This document shows positions 38,114-50,203 of a DNA stretch of 64,000 nt, piece after piece. The notes under the pieces are model-generated. The model was given only the letters and a program-made list of their open reading frames with translations, searched no databases and was not told where the DNA came from. The DNA is taken from positions 17,678,501 to 17,742,500 of the forward strand of contig CM049400.1 of assembly GCA_026929865.2 (NCBI GenBank). The letters are read 5' to 3'. The DNA comes from Hyperoplus lanceolatus (taxonomy: Eukaryota > Chordata > Actinopteri > Uranoscopiformes > Ammodytidae). Every line of letters starts with the position of its first letter. The stretch's first letter is position 1. The position numbers and the translations under genes were made by a program.

Positions 38114-40747
38114 GTTTGTTTATGTTATGTTATTAAAGTTGAATATGTTACAATGAATTGTGTACGTTTTCATTGGTTATTGAACTGTTATCCCGCGAAC
38201 TAGCACTCATGACGTGTGCTTTGCTGCTGTCATAGGGCTGCTGTACAGGGCTTCAGTGAGCCTCTCGTGGTGCACAGCGTTTAGTATATCGTCCCTCTCC
38301 AACATATGAGGGTTGTGTCTTTAACATGGTTCTGCTTGTGTGTTCGTTAACTCCATGCTTTGGCTGATTACTCTGTGTTTTCTCCACCTCAGAGACAATA
38401 GTTAGTTTAAGTTTGAATCTCGCTGCGCTAGCATTAGCAATATCAGTAAACGTCATTACACTAGTCTGTGATTGGCTGATTCCTCTGCTGCTAAGGCATT
38501 GATTGGCTGGTTGTTCTGACTCAAAGACCTCTGATTGGCTGTCTGCAGAGCCTTCTCTTTTCTAAGGCTGTGACAGTCAGCAGACCGCAGATCATTGGAG
38601 AGAATGGTTAAAAAGAGGTTGAGGGGTTAGAAACATGAAAAGTTAAAATAGGCTGTTTATTTCATGTAACCTATTTTTGCAGTCAAAAGATTTAAGAAAG
38701 TTAAGAAAGTTTAAAATATATTTATTAAAAAAAAAAAAAAAAAAAGCTCGTCCCAGCCTGGTCCCAGCGCCCCCCTAGGTTGTACGAATGCCCCCCAGGT
38801 GGCGATACCGCCACCGTTGAGAAACCCTGGTGTAGAGCATGTCAGGGAGGGACCATAGGGGAGGGACCAAAGAGAACAAGTGGAGCAGTTGAGGTATTTG
38901 GATTCTAATCTCTATCCCAGCTGCCATTTTCTCCCCAAATCGTCCACCCCAGCTTTAACTTATTCGATTGAACACCATATCTATTTATTTATTTAAGTCT
39001 AATGAACAGAAGCCATGATAAATGGTAGTTCTGGACTCAAGTGGTCATTGTTTTGTTTTTATAAAATCCTAAACTTGACCAAGGACATTTTTTTTCAAAG
39101 AAATTGGAAAAAATGGGAAGTCTCAAGTCGGTTTCTGCCTTCCTCTTCTTTTTTTGTTTCATCCTTCACTTCCCTTTGTTATCTCTCCCGGCCTTGTTTA
39201 GTGCTGGCTGTCTGAGCCACACTCCCATCCGAGGTCTGCTACCTACAGTAGCTGCCTGGCGCTGGAAGCCAGAGTGTGGACTGAGTCATATATCAGGGCA
39301 GGGGAGTGTGCTCTACAGATTAGAGGTGAGAGGAGAGTGTGCCGCTGATTTATTACCGGCCGTTAGCTGGTTAAATGAGGCTAAGTGAGGCGGCCTGCTC
39401 TGGGAGGCGCGATGGAGGAGATTAGCCTACATAAAGAGCGATGGAGGGAGAAGATCTGTGGAGCGCCCTGTGACTCCTCCTGTCTTTCTGCATTCTGTTT
39501 CTCTTCATCCCCTCCCTCCTCTTCCCCTGCTCTTCTCTCCATTCCCTGGTCCTCCCCATGAGCATCGCGTGCGTGCAGAGCGCTGCACAGTTATGTTAGG
39601 CCCTTTTGAGAAGTGGCCAACGGGCGATGGCTGTGTTGTCTAATCATTATGCAACAAGTCAGTGCTCGTCATTGTCACCGACAGCGTTGCTGTGTGTGTG
39701 CGTGCGTGTGTGTGTGCATGTGTGCGCGTGTGCGTGCTTGGCTCGGTTCACATTAACTAATACACCATGTGCCAAACATGTTTTTCTTTTTTTCAATGGC
39801 TTCTTTAACATTACCCACTGACGTTTGATGTGTCTGTGTCGAGGAGGGATTCAAAGTTGCGAGGGAATTTATTTGAATATTTTAGTGTAAAGTAATTTAA
39901 TATTCAGGTTCAGAGCCACAACAAGGTATCTTTGCAGCCCTAATTTGAACCTATGGATAATATGAACACTCTCAAGGGGACGATTAGCTGCTCTTCTTTG
40001 CAATATCTGATTAGAAACTGAAAATGTTTTTTTGGAGTGTTGATTGAATCCAACAAGCTATTTTACTATTATCTGACATTATTATGTTGAAAAGACATTA
40101 AACTGATCAGTAAAGAAACTATTCTGCAGAGACGTTTTTAAAGACGTACCTTCAACCTAATTCACTGTTAACTGCTGCTTTAAAAATCAAGGTCTTGTTG
40201 TAACTGTAAAGGCTGAGCTATACCAAGTGTTTCTCACTCATAAAAGAAGATATTGGTCTGATATATGGTCCTTTTTATTATTTTTCTCTGAAAACTGGTT
40301 CACCAGCTTAAAATGCATGTGGCAACAAAGTAGACATGCTAACACAAGAGCAACTTCTTCTTCTGACAGTGTTGTAACAATAGATTGCAAGGACACCAGG
40401 TAACTAATAACACAGAATGACAATTATTTAATGTATAAAAAGTTGACATTTTACAGTAAAGACATGAGGTTTCACTGACAAACCAGCTCTTAACTTCCGA
40501 CATTGTAAAGTGGATCATATATCATTAACAACACATTCCGTACAGAGTCATTATGACCCTCCTCCTGACTCTACTTCAAAGGCCAGGGTTTGATCAGGGC
40601 GCCGGAAAGTAATAGTAAAGCTCTATCAATGGCTCTGGATGAGGCTACATGTATACAAGCCGGTGTGCTGGATATCCGCTCTGTAAACTGTTTCTACACT
40701 CAACCTTTGGACGATGTGTGCCGTTAGTACGCACATTTGTTATTTGC

Positions 40748-40748
<1 letters not shown>

Positions 40749-40781
<33 letters not shown>
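40749..40781. repeat. (GT)n microsatellite
   Basis: Pure GT run of about 33 bp. Confidence 0.95.
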
Positions 40782-40783
<2 letters not shown>

Positions 40784-42114
40784 ACAAGTGAGTGAGAATG
40801 AGAGAGGGAGAGACGGACCCCACATCCGTTTCCTCTAGTGGAGGAACAGTAGGTCAGGGTTTTTTGGTCCGTTCTGGTGAGTTCATGTGTTGCTCAGGGC
40901 CGGAGAGAAGAGGAAAGGAGGGAGGGGGGGCAGACACACAGTGCACACAGATGGGACATTTCTCATAATCACTGGGGGGGTTTGTGCAACCTCGGTGAGG
41001 TGGTATGTCATGCTAAATGAAGCCATTGTTGCATTGTGTTAGACACTTTTGAAGTTAGCTTTCCTGATGTTTCCTGGATGAAGCTAACTTTTTACAGCCC
41101 ATACTTTATTTTGTATGGATGTTTTTGGTGTTGGTCCTCCTTGTGCCTTTTTTTCCCCATGTCGGTAAAGTTATCTTTGCCCTGGCTGCATGTTTACTCG
41201 TTTGACCTCGGTGTGTGTCCTCATGTGCACCTGTATCCTATCCTCGCCTATGTTTGCATATGCATGGTCCGTGTGTGTGTGTTTTATGCCTTTACCCTCT
41301 CCCTCCCTGCCCCTCCCATACTGTAACATGCTCTCCTTTCCTCCTCATTGTTGTGCCGCTCTGCCAGACCAGGGCGTCTGGAGCAGGAGCTCGCAGGATG
41401 TCTTTGTGACTGGCCGTGCTGAAGGGAAAGCAAACGGCGAGATGAACAAACACAGGAAGTGCTTCTGTTCTCCTGCAGGGGGGGGGACTCTAACCGTCTC
41501 TAACTGCACGTTTCTATCTCTGTCTTTCTGTTTCGCATAGTCGATGTGTGATAACCACTGCAGCTGCACTGCAATACCGGCAATTAGCCTTCATGTCCTC
41601 TGCCATATCTCATATTGTTTCACTTGACAAGGTAGTGAAGCTGCCACTGGGAAATAACTAAAAGGGCCAAGGAAATGTACTGAACATATCCAAAGCTGTT
41701 ACAACTTACCAGTCATGAGGACTGGTGATTCAAGGTGGATTTATTTTTTACTTTTTAATACTTTTATTGCAATTCTCATTCTAACCAACCCCCAAAACTT
41801 TTAATATCGCACATCAATTCTTTATCGTGCCTCTTTCCTGACTTTACTCGGAGCGGGCAGCCTTGGCATATTATTCTCTCCTTCCTCTTGCCTTTTATTA
41901 CAGTGAGACCTTCACTGAAGCTGCCTCCAATAGGTACTCTGATACAGTGTACATATTGGAGGTGCAACAGTTGAAAGGTGAGCAGCCGTGGTCAAAGGCG
42001 GTTAGAGGTCATTGGTTTCTTCAAAGTCTGCGCAGAGACCGCATAATGTCCACTTGCACACACACACCGCTGCACAATGCACATACCAGCTTCCAAATTG
42101 TGAGTGGACACAAT

Positions 42115-42116
<2 letters not shown>

Positions 42117-42205
<89 letters not shown>
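42117..42205. repeat. (GT)n microsatellite
   Basis: Pure GT run of about 89 bp. Confidence 0.97.
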
Positions 42206-42206
<1 letters not shown>

Positions 42207-43190
42207 TCAGGTATACAAGTAAGGATCGGCCTCCTGCATAGGGATTAGCTACCTGCTGTAAGACCTTTTCCTAGCACAAGCTCAGAGATACTGGGATATG
42301 ATCTGTGTGCTCAGCACACGCTTTCTGTGGCGTCTCCCACATCCATCAGTCTGGAGATTTGAATACATTAAAAGGGATGTTGGTTCATATTTTCCTTTCC
42401 TTTTGTATTTGGCAACGTGGATAAGGAAGGGTGGCGTTTACACTGCTGTGAAAAAAAAGGAAAAAAGGGTCAAACCAATAGGTGTTTGTGGTGTGCTTTT
42501 TCTACATCTTTCATTTGGGGATATGACTGCAGAACGCTCCAGCTATAGGATGTATAGGTCAAATTGACCGCAAAGCTGTTGACTGCGTATAGTAAAACGC
42601 TACACATTGTTTTGGATTTGAGATTACAGTTGATTGTGATCCATCACTTAAAAGTATAAGCTTAAATGATGTCACCTATAGCAATTTTTAAGTCGTGGAA
42701 AATGCTGAATTAATTCCTGACTTCATTGCAATCTGTATGCATCCTCAAGGTCATTTGCTGATATTACATTTTTTAGTATTACATTTTGATGTAAAAAGAA
42801 AAGTGAATGATTGATGCCATAGGCCTTTATAATTGTAAAAATATAAATAAAAGTTATTGAACTGTCCTTGAACATAACATCCTGACGTGGCTTGGTGACA
42901 AAGTGAACAGAGGAAATGATCAGGAATATAAGAAGTGTGTTTTACCCCCCCCCCCCCCTCCTTTTCAGCCTCTCTGTGGTCAGTTAATTAACATTTGTTT
43001 GTGTTGCAACTCTCAAAACTCCACCAACAATAGCAGCTGGGCTTTTGGGAGGACTTGATAGGTTGCTGTATATAACAGAATTGAGGTGTGGTGAATTTAT
43101 TTTCCCACAAGAGGGCAGCACTTGTCTAATTGAAGTAACAGTCCAGTGGGCAGTACAGCAGGGGGGAAAATGCTTACCTGTCAGCACTTA

Positions 43191-44242
43191 GGGGCACTTT
43201 ACACGACAACACGAAACGGTGCAAACGCGGAAAAATTCCCGCGGTTGCACTATATCATTTACAGGAAAACAGCAAACGCAGGCATGAAACCGCAGGTTTT
43301 TGAGATCACCTCCCAGGGAGGATTTTTTGGAAAACTTAACGGTTTTGGTTTCCTGTAAACACCGAAACCATTTCCCCTGATAACGCTGACGTCACGGCTC
43401 CACCCTCACACATGCGTAGTCTATAACATTTGCTGTCAAAATACCCACAACACAAGCGAGTTATAAAGTTAGAAGACAACATGAACGGTGTCTCCACGGC
43501 ACCATCACTGTGATCAGCGGAGAGTGACGTGCAGGGCTAAAATATAGCCTAACACTCGCCAATTTAGTCTAAGCGATTAGTAAGTTATTGAGACCACCGC
43601 CACTGTCTGGGGAAAGATTTGTGCTCTGCCGGTTTTCTAGCCAAATAAACGTGTGTAGCTTCTATGCCAGGGCAGCGACACGGCTCTCTCTACATTAAAA
43701 AACACTATCCATAGTTCAGCGCGCAGCGGTTAAGTTACTGTTCAACAAAAGGAGCATTAAGGCTACGGATAAAAGCATTTCACTGGCTAAACATTAATAG
43801 CATTTCACTGGACACACGTGAGTTGACTTTTATTTTGAAGTACGACTAACAGGAAGGTATCCGCTCACGAAGCCCCTTCACTATCAGCAAGTCTTCTGTT
43901 TTTACGAGTTCATGCGGTGAAATAAGAGGACAGAAAGCTTGTCATTTACAATACTTGTAACCCCAAGCTTACACCAACCGCTTTATGAACGTTAGTGGCA
44001 TTCATTTTCGGTTACAGTAAGGTTTTATGCATCAAATTGTACTGGAAGAGCTATCTCCTAGGCTGTGTCACAGCTGACTATTGGCTTGGCATGGCTGCTA
44101 CACTGCTTCTACAGCGATTTCGGCCCGTTTCCTCTGAAAACATGTGTACGGGTGAAGATGTCAGATAAATTGTGTCTGAACGGGTTTTTTTTTTAAACCA
44201 AAAACTGGAAAACTGTCACGTTTTCACAGTGTAAAGTGCCCC
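43191..44242. mobile_element. PIF/Harbinger-like element, non-coding
   Basis: The ends GGGGCACTTTACAC and GTGTAAAGTGCCCC are perfect inverted copies over 14 bp. TTA flanks both sides (43188-43190 and 44243-44245), the 3-bp target typical of PIF/Harbinger. Additional sub-terminal similarity continues less perfectly. The 1052-bp interior holds no transposase. Confidence 0.85.
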
Positions 44243-46343
44243 TTAGGCAACTTTGTTTGGTCAATCGTATTTGATTTTTTTAGCAAGTCATGGTAGTTCA
44301 GTATTTTGCCAAGAGGGAGCTGTGTGCACTCAGTTGTATGTGTGTTTTGTATAAGTGATACAGGATGCAACTTGAAATGAAAAGAGATAAAGGGAGACAT
44401 TAACAAAATGAGTAAGAGAAGTGAGAGTTTGAAAGAAGAGGAAAAATAAGGAATATAGAGAGATAAGGGTGTGATAGAGAGGGCTCCAATGAGCATGAAA
44501 TCAGACCTTGTTGTTGCATAATCATGGCTTGCAGCTCTTCCCAGTGTGCACTGGGCTCCGTCGGCTCTTTACAGTCCCGTATCACATGACCGTAACAAGC
44601 GATTGCAGTGTTTAACCAGCAAGACCAATCCTCCACCGCCACCAGCTAGAGGCAGACTGACGCACGGATCAATAGTTCTGTTCTTCTCTCTGGGCTGAGG
44701 CACTCTCTTTCTATCTATATGTTTATTTTTCTCTATATTTTCAAGTCTAGGTTAAGGGGTCCCGGCCAATCATTTCTTTTCTCCAAAACCCCAGGCATAT
44801 CCTGATCATGATGTATTAGCAGTTGCACACAGTCACATTAATGCTCAAAGAAACACAGACTTTTTACGTCACCTTCATCTTACGTTTGAGATATTTTCAA
44901 TCACTGCTTAACTCTCTCTCTGCAGGATGTATTCTCTACGCCAAAGGTATGCTTTGAGGTAAAAATAAAAACCCAGAAGCTTTTAAAATCATCATCACAG
45001 GTCCCTCCATGCTTTTCACATACCAGAAATACCAGGGCATCAGTGCTGCTGTCCCTCTCCTTCCCTTCCCTTGTCTTTTTTTTTTTTTAAATATACCTCA
45101 ATCTTCCATCTTCAACTCCTCTCTTGCATCACTGGTGCAAAGCCTTTCATTCAAATGACAGCAAAGAGCAATAGGGTGGGGAGGTTGGTCTTTTCTGTCC
45201 ACACAATTGCTGCATTCTTTCTGGATAACAGTAGGGGACACCATAGTCCCACCTTCCTCATCCTCCCCTGTTTTAAATTTTCTTTTCTTTATGTAGAATG
45301 TAAACTCCAGGCTCTTTAAATGCAATTCAACAGAAAGACTTGACATGATTATATTCATTATGGATTATTATTTATATTATAATATAATACAATCCTCCGA
45401 TTCAAATGTCACTCTGGATTCTGATGAGTGTTTTTCTAAAAATGACTCAAAGGATTAATTGATTAATTAATTAACCAACTATTTGTTTCAGCTCTGAAGG
45501 ACGTGACCTCTGTGTCCTTGCTGACAGCTGCCATTATACTGTGCTCTGTGAGATTCTAGTAGCGGCAGAATAATAATGGAAAATAGAAGAAAAAACAAAA
45601 AGTTTTTTTTTTCTCTTACGAAGTCTGATGGGGTTTTCGCATTCTCCAGATGCCTGAGCAGTGATTGGTGCATGGGGTGAGGTTGCATTTAATTTCCTGG
45701 CATTTTAGATTTGAAACCAAAGCTGTCCAGATATGGAAAGATAATACTGATCGGGTGCAGAGCCCAGAAATACCAAGACATAACATTTGCCTTTGGGGAG
45801 CTGGGGGGACATCCGGGAGACATTTGAGAAAATGTCAACATGGCTGTCATTTTTTTGCCCGTTATTTCAAACTTTAGCTGCCGTGAGCTTCTACACAGTC
45901 CATGTGTGAATCATCGGAGGCTACACAGGGATGAATGGGGAGACAGTACGGCAACAGAAGCCTATAATGTGATTACATTGACAGGCAGAGACACAGACCC
46001 ACTAAGGTATACTATAAAAGAGGGTGTCTCCTTGCTATAGGCCAAGCTGTAGGCTACATGGAACACGGACACAGACAGACTGACCAACTCCTGGCGTCGC
46101 CCAGCCTGGCCGTATATATAGGCCCTTTCATACTGCACCCCTTGGCCTGGCTCCAGCACACACACACCTCCTAACTGTGCTCAATGTGTCCTGTGTTTTT
46201 GTGTGTATGTGTGCTGAATAATATTTAGAGTGTGTGAGCGAGAGAAACAGTTCATTCTTGGTACTGGGCAGCAAGACCCATATGTGCATTAAATTGCGTA
46301 ACAGACACATGGTTTCGCAAGATGTCTCTCTTTTTTGGTTACA

Positions 46344-46347
<4 letters not shown>

Positions 46348-46410
<63 letters not shown>
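46348..46410. repeat. (GT)n microsatellite
   Basis: Pure GT run of about 63 bp. Confidence 0.96.
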
Positions 46411-46417
<7 letters not shown>

Positions 46418-46516
46418 TCTGTATCACCTATTTGCTGGAGAACCTGGCACACACATTAGCATGGTCTCTCTAAAGCACTGCTCTCATGCATGCTCTCAAG
46501 TTGATAGCGCCTCTGC

Positions 46517-46541
46517 TGTGTGTGTGTGTGTGTGTGTGTGT
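46517..46541. repeat. (GT)n microsatellite
   Basis: Pure GT run of about 25 bp. Confidence 0.94.
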
Positions 46542-47611
46542 CCAGCGTTTGACTCTGTCAAATGTATTCCTGGAAAGCATGTGTAGGAGTGGAAGGGCCA
46601 GGGCTCTTCAACAGCGGCACTGCAGCCAGCGATGACTGTTTTCTGGAAGCTTTGCTCGGAACAAGGCATAGAACAGAGACAAGTTTATAAGCATTTTATT
46701 TTTTGTTAAACCAAAGAGAAAATCTGCAGCTTCCTCCTCCAGAAAAAAAAATAAAAAAAGGAGAAGGAGCATCGTGCATTCAGAGGCCTCTTTAATGCCA
46801 TCAGCATGCACGGACACACGCTTAAAAAGTTCCCATCTTACGCAACATGCACCACAAGAGGAATGCAGTGAGGGGTCGAGAATTGAGCTGGATGGACAGA
46901 GGCTTAAATAGAAAAGAAGAATTGTGAAAGAGGCAACAAAAAAAGTAGTTCAAATTAGCTTAATGAAGGGGCTGCAAAAGGGGCAATAAAATAAAGGGCA
47001 GTTGAGGTGCGGGCCATGAATTAGTGCAGGACGTGGAGTGGATTGAGACTGAATAGGTGGAGTGACAGGAGAGGGGGTGTAACTGCATCAATAAAGCCTA
47101 TAGGCTAATTGTGCATCTGTGTTCTGCAGTGTTGTTCACTCAGCTTTTCCTTTCCACCATCTTCTGTTAATCCCCTTCCTCCCATCATCCTCTTCCTCCT
47201 CTCCTCCGGTGTTATGTAACTCTGCAGTGACTGACCCAGCAGCAGCAGCAGCAGCAGTGGTGGTGTCAGTGGTGGTGCGATTGATCAGCAGTTTTGGTGC
47301 CAGGCTGCTCTCATTGTAATAAACGAACTCGGAGACATCAAAACCGACCCTGAGTGTAGAGGAAACACACACACACAGACTGCACAGCACTCCCATGATG
47401 TAATGCGGAATAACCCTGAATACCTCTTAAAGTTAAACTTAACCGCTTGCCTGGATTCATCATTGAATATGTTCCCCTGCTTGAATCCCTCAATACCTAT
47501 TACACACACTAAAAGTTAATGAGACATTGTATTTTATTATTATTTTATTTTATTTTACTTTTTTATCTCAGGATTCTTTGAACTGGATATTTGCTTTGTG
47601 CTGGGCTTTTA

Positions 47612-47841
<230 letters not shown>

Positions 47842-47897
47842 TCCTCCTTTTAATAGTTTTAAAGCTTCTGGTCAGAGAATAAAATATCCCTCAGTTC

Positions 47898-48344
47898 TTA
47901 AAGGCCTACTTCACCGGTTTGAATATGAAGGTGTATTGAATTCTGAGATCCTATGTAGTATAAATGTGCGACAAAAATTGAAATCGGTTCATCCTAGCCT
48001 GAGAAAAGGCAGAAAGAGTGTTTTTTTTAACCCTATATTTCTCTTTCTCGTGACATCACAGAAAGAGAAATATAGGGTTAAAAAAAACTTACTTTGTAAA
48101 TATTACTGTGATGTCTTTTACTGTGACATCGCAGTAATATTTACAAAGTAAGTTTTTTTTTAACCCTATATTTCTCTTTCTGTGATGTCACGAGAAAGAG
48201 AAATATAGGGTTAAAAAACACACTCTTTTCTGCCTTTTCTCAGGCTAGGATGAGCCGATTTCAATTTTTTCCGCACATTTATACTATATAGGATCTCAGA
48301 ATTCAATACACCTTCATATTCAAACCGGTGAAGTAGGCCTTTAA
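47898..48344. mobile_element. TTAA-flanked fold-back element with three internal hairpins
   Basis: TTAA occurs at 47898-47901 and 48341-48344. The two halves are inverted copies along almost their whole length (outer arms about 47898-48020 and 48220-48344), with few mismatches. Between them sit three hairpins in a row: arms 48021-48048/48060-48087, arms 48087-48115/48125-48153, and a third at about 48153-48218 whose stem repeats that of the first. The TTAA target and the TTAAAGGCC ends suggest a piggyBac-mobilised MITE. There is no coding capacity. Confidence 0.88.
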
Positions 48345-48658
48345 TGTTTTCTCTTCAAAACTTCCAGATAGATTCATAAAACAATGTTTGAGCTGTGTTG
48401 CAGGCCTTCTCAATTGCTTCCTCAACTGGCTATACGAGAGGGACATCTGGTCTTTCCATTTTTCACCCTTTTGTGGTCTGGATCTCTGCTCAGTATAGTC
48501 CCACTCTCCCGTTCCCTCAACCATCCATCTCTCCTCTTCTCCAACTCCTCCTGCACCATTTTTCTTTTTCTTTTTCTTCTTTTTTTATCTATCACCAACA
48601 ACACATCCAACATCCAAACTTGACACCACAAGAGCTTTCCCCCCTAGCTGTGTCTAGT

Positions 48659-48696
<38 letters not shown>

Positions 48697-49839
48697 CATA
48701 CATATCCTGCAGCGTAAAGATCAGCGTGCTTGCTCCCCCTGAGGGCATGCATTGCACACTTGAGGCAGGCTTGGGTGCAGCGATAAAGATCACACTTCAT
48801 CATTGTAAGAGCCAATCCACTGTCACCTCTGTGTCTGCTCCAAGTCACTTTAACTTCTCCTATGTGCATACTCCCCCCCACCTCCCCCCCAACATTGTAA
48901 CACTCCTGCAACTCATTTTGCTTGAACATTGCTGCATTAGAATGGACACTACTGGCCAGCCTGCAGTTCATTGTCATTGGTCACTTATTGTTCTCCCTAC
49001 AGCAACCCCTGGTGTGAGGTCAGGAGTCAGATGGTGCAGGGTGGCAGATGAAGAAGAATTAGTTGGCAAACAACCAACTGTTGTATAATCATTTGTATCA
49101 AAAGCATGATTCACAGGAAATCATTTCGTTCTATTATTGGACCATGTCCTCCTTTTATCCACACGCATTTGATCCAGTGATGCGTGCTGATAGTTCATCA
49201 AAAGTTGTTCAAGCACGCTACAATATAATGACATGACACACACACACACACACACAGACAAGGGCTACTTTGGATTTAAATGGCTTTAATGGATCCTTAT
49301 CCCTATTCTTAGCCTTCAAATCTGTCTCATCCTGCAGACGTTGACAAGAGCTGTGTGGGATTGGTGGAGTCTGGTTTGTGTTCAGCATAGGACGAATATA
49401 AAATGTGTGTGATTGTTTTTGTGTGTGTACGCTATAGCTCCACAGATGGGAAACGCGAGACACTCCAGGAGACCGTGAATGGGGAGAAAGGAAGTTGGCT
49501 CGCTTGATAACCGTTTGTCTTAATATCTTTTTTCAGACATTGCTTTTAGCTTGCTTTTGTGTCGCTGAGTAGACGCGGAGGGGTGGATGTAAACCTACAT
49601 GTGGATTCAATTTTTTTTCATGATAGGGAGAGGGTGGGGAGCAAAAAAAAAAAAACACGGTAGTTTTATGTCAGTGGAGGCTGTTTGACACAAAGCCGAC
49701 TCAATCAGACTCCGTCTCAATATCGTTTGATTTTATTTTCAATTATATATATTTTTTAACCACCTCAAGCCAGCTCGTGCGCTCTAGACCCACACAGGCT
49801 GCTTTTGTTTTATTTTTATTTAGCCTATTTTGTCGAAAC
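48345..49839. other. Intron segment, microsatellites, no exon seen
   Basis: No exon recognised; CA repeats lie at 48660-48694 and 49237-49256. Confidence 0.45.
48660..48694. repeat. (CA)n microsatellite
   Basis: Pure CA run of about 35 bp. Confidence 0.95.
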
Positions 49840-50165
49840 GCCATCAGTCTGAAGACTCGTCAACCCTGCCCGGCGGGAACCGAACCGTGGGGTGGAGGGA
49901 AAGGAGTGGTAGAGGGAGGTCTGGGGAGGAAACGATAGAAGGAGGAAGGTGTCGTAGGAGTGAGACGGCGGGTCTGCGAAGAGCAACTCCTGTGTATTGT
50001 TCCGCGGTGTTTTTGTCCCGCAGCGGTTCATAGGCACACTCACACTCAGAGAGAGAGAAAGACTCGCTCACAAACACGGCGGGGTTTGCTTCGTTCGAGG
50101 GTGCGACGAAAAAGCTGAAGACGCCGTCAATTCTGGATTTCTTTATCCGTTTCCTGTCGTCCAGG
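49840..50165 (+). promoter_or_regulatory. GC-rich candidate alternative promoter and 5' leader
   Basis: CpG density rises here within an otherwise AT-rich intron and falls again after 50220. The block leads directly into a start codon and splice donor. A TAG at 50031-50033 closes the frame upstream of that ATG, and no other in-frame ATG intervenes. In a different frame an ATG at 49997 opens a 68-codon frame that overlaps the start and ends at 50203. If the transcript starts upstream of 49997 this would be an overlapping upstream frame. Confidence 0.5.
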
Positions 50166-50203
50166 ATGAGGTTCAAAAGGAACGGCTCCTATACGCTAAA
50201 TAG
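50166..50203 (+). CDS. Candidate alternative first coding exon (MRFKRNGSYTLN...)
   Basis: ATG at 50166 opens 12 codons plus two bases (MRFKRNGSYTLN, then AG), followed by the strong donor GTAAGA at 50204. The split-codon phase equals that of the MDWLMG exon at 17073-17089, so both could join the same downstream exon. If that exon starts with G, as the remembered MOB2 sequence implies, the junction residue would be Arg. The short basic N-terminus has no recognisable domain. Alternatively, the pyrimidine-rich CCGTTTCCTGTCGTCCAG just upstream could be an acceptor, making this an internal microexon. I do not recognise the peptide itself, so membership of mob2 is inference from position, strand and phase. 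Confidence 0.5.

Larger units (their letters stand above)
37427..38829 (-). mobile_element. hAT element with BED-finger ORF remnant and 8-bp duplication
   Basis: The ends CAGTGGTTGTCAACCTTT and, complemented, CAGGGTTTCTCAACGGT are of the hAT CAGNGGTTCTCAACC type. GTGTAGAG is duplicated exactly at 37419-37426 and 38830-38837. A minus-strand frame encodes the start of a ZBED5-like hAT transposase. The rest of the transposase is deleted, so the copy is non-autonomous. A CA microsatellite has grown near its left end. Confidence 0.9.
37283..38958. mobile_element. TTAA-flanked MITE split by a hAT element
   Basis: TTAA occurs at 37283-37286 and 38955-38958. AGCTGGGGTATGTGATTT and the complement of the right end (AGCTGGGGTGGACGATTT) form the TIR. 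Without the inserted hAT element it is only about 265 bp. Confidence 0.8.
38959..43187. other. Intron segment, microsatellites, no exon seen
   Basis: No exon is recognised. It holds GT repeats at 40749-40781 and 42117-42205; short frames around 39015-39388 and 41190-41540 have no family pattern. Confidence 0.45.
44246..47611. other. Intron segment, microsatellites, no exon seen
   Basis: No exon is recognised. GT repeats lie at 46348-46410 and 46517-46541, and a short CAG run near 47239-47256. Confidence 0.45.

Noticed and set aside
41360-41480. Possible exon between a CAG and a G-rich stretch
   Set aside because: No GT donor closes it and the translation resembles no protein I know.
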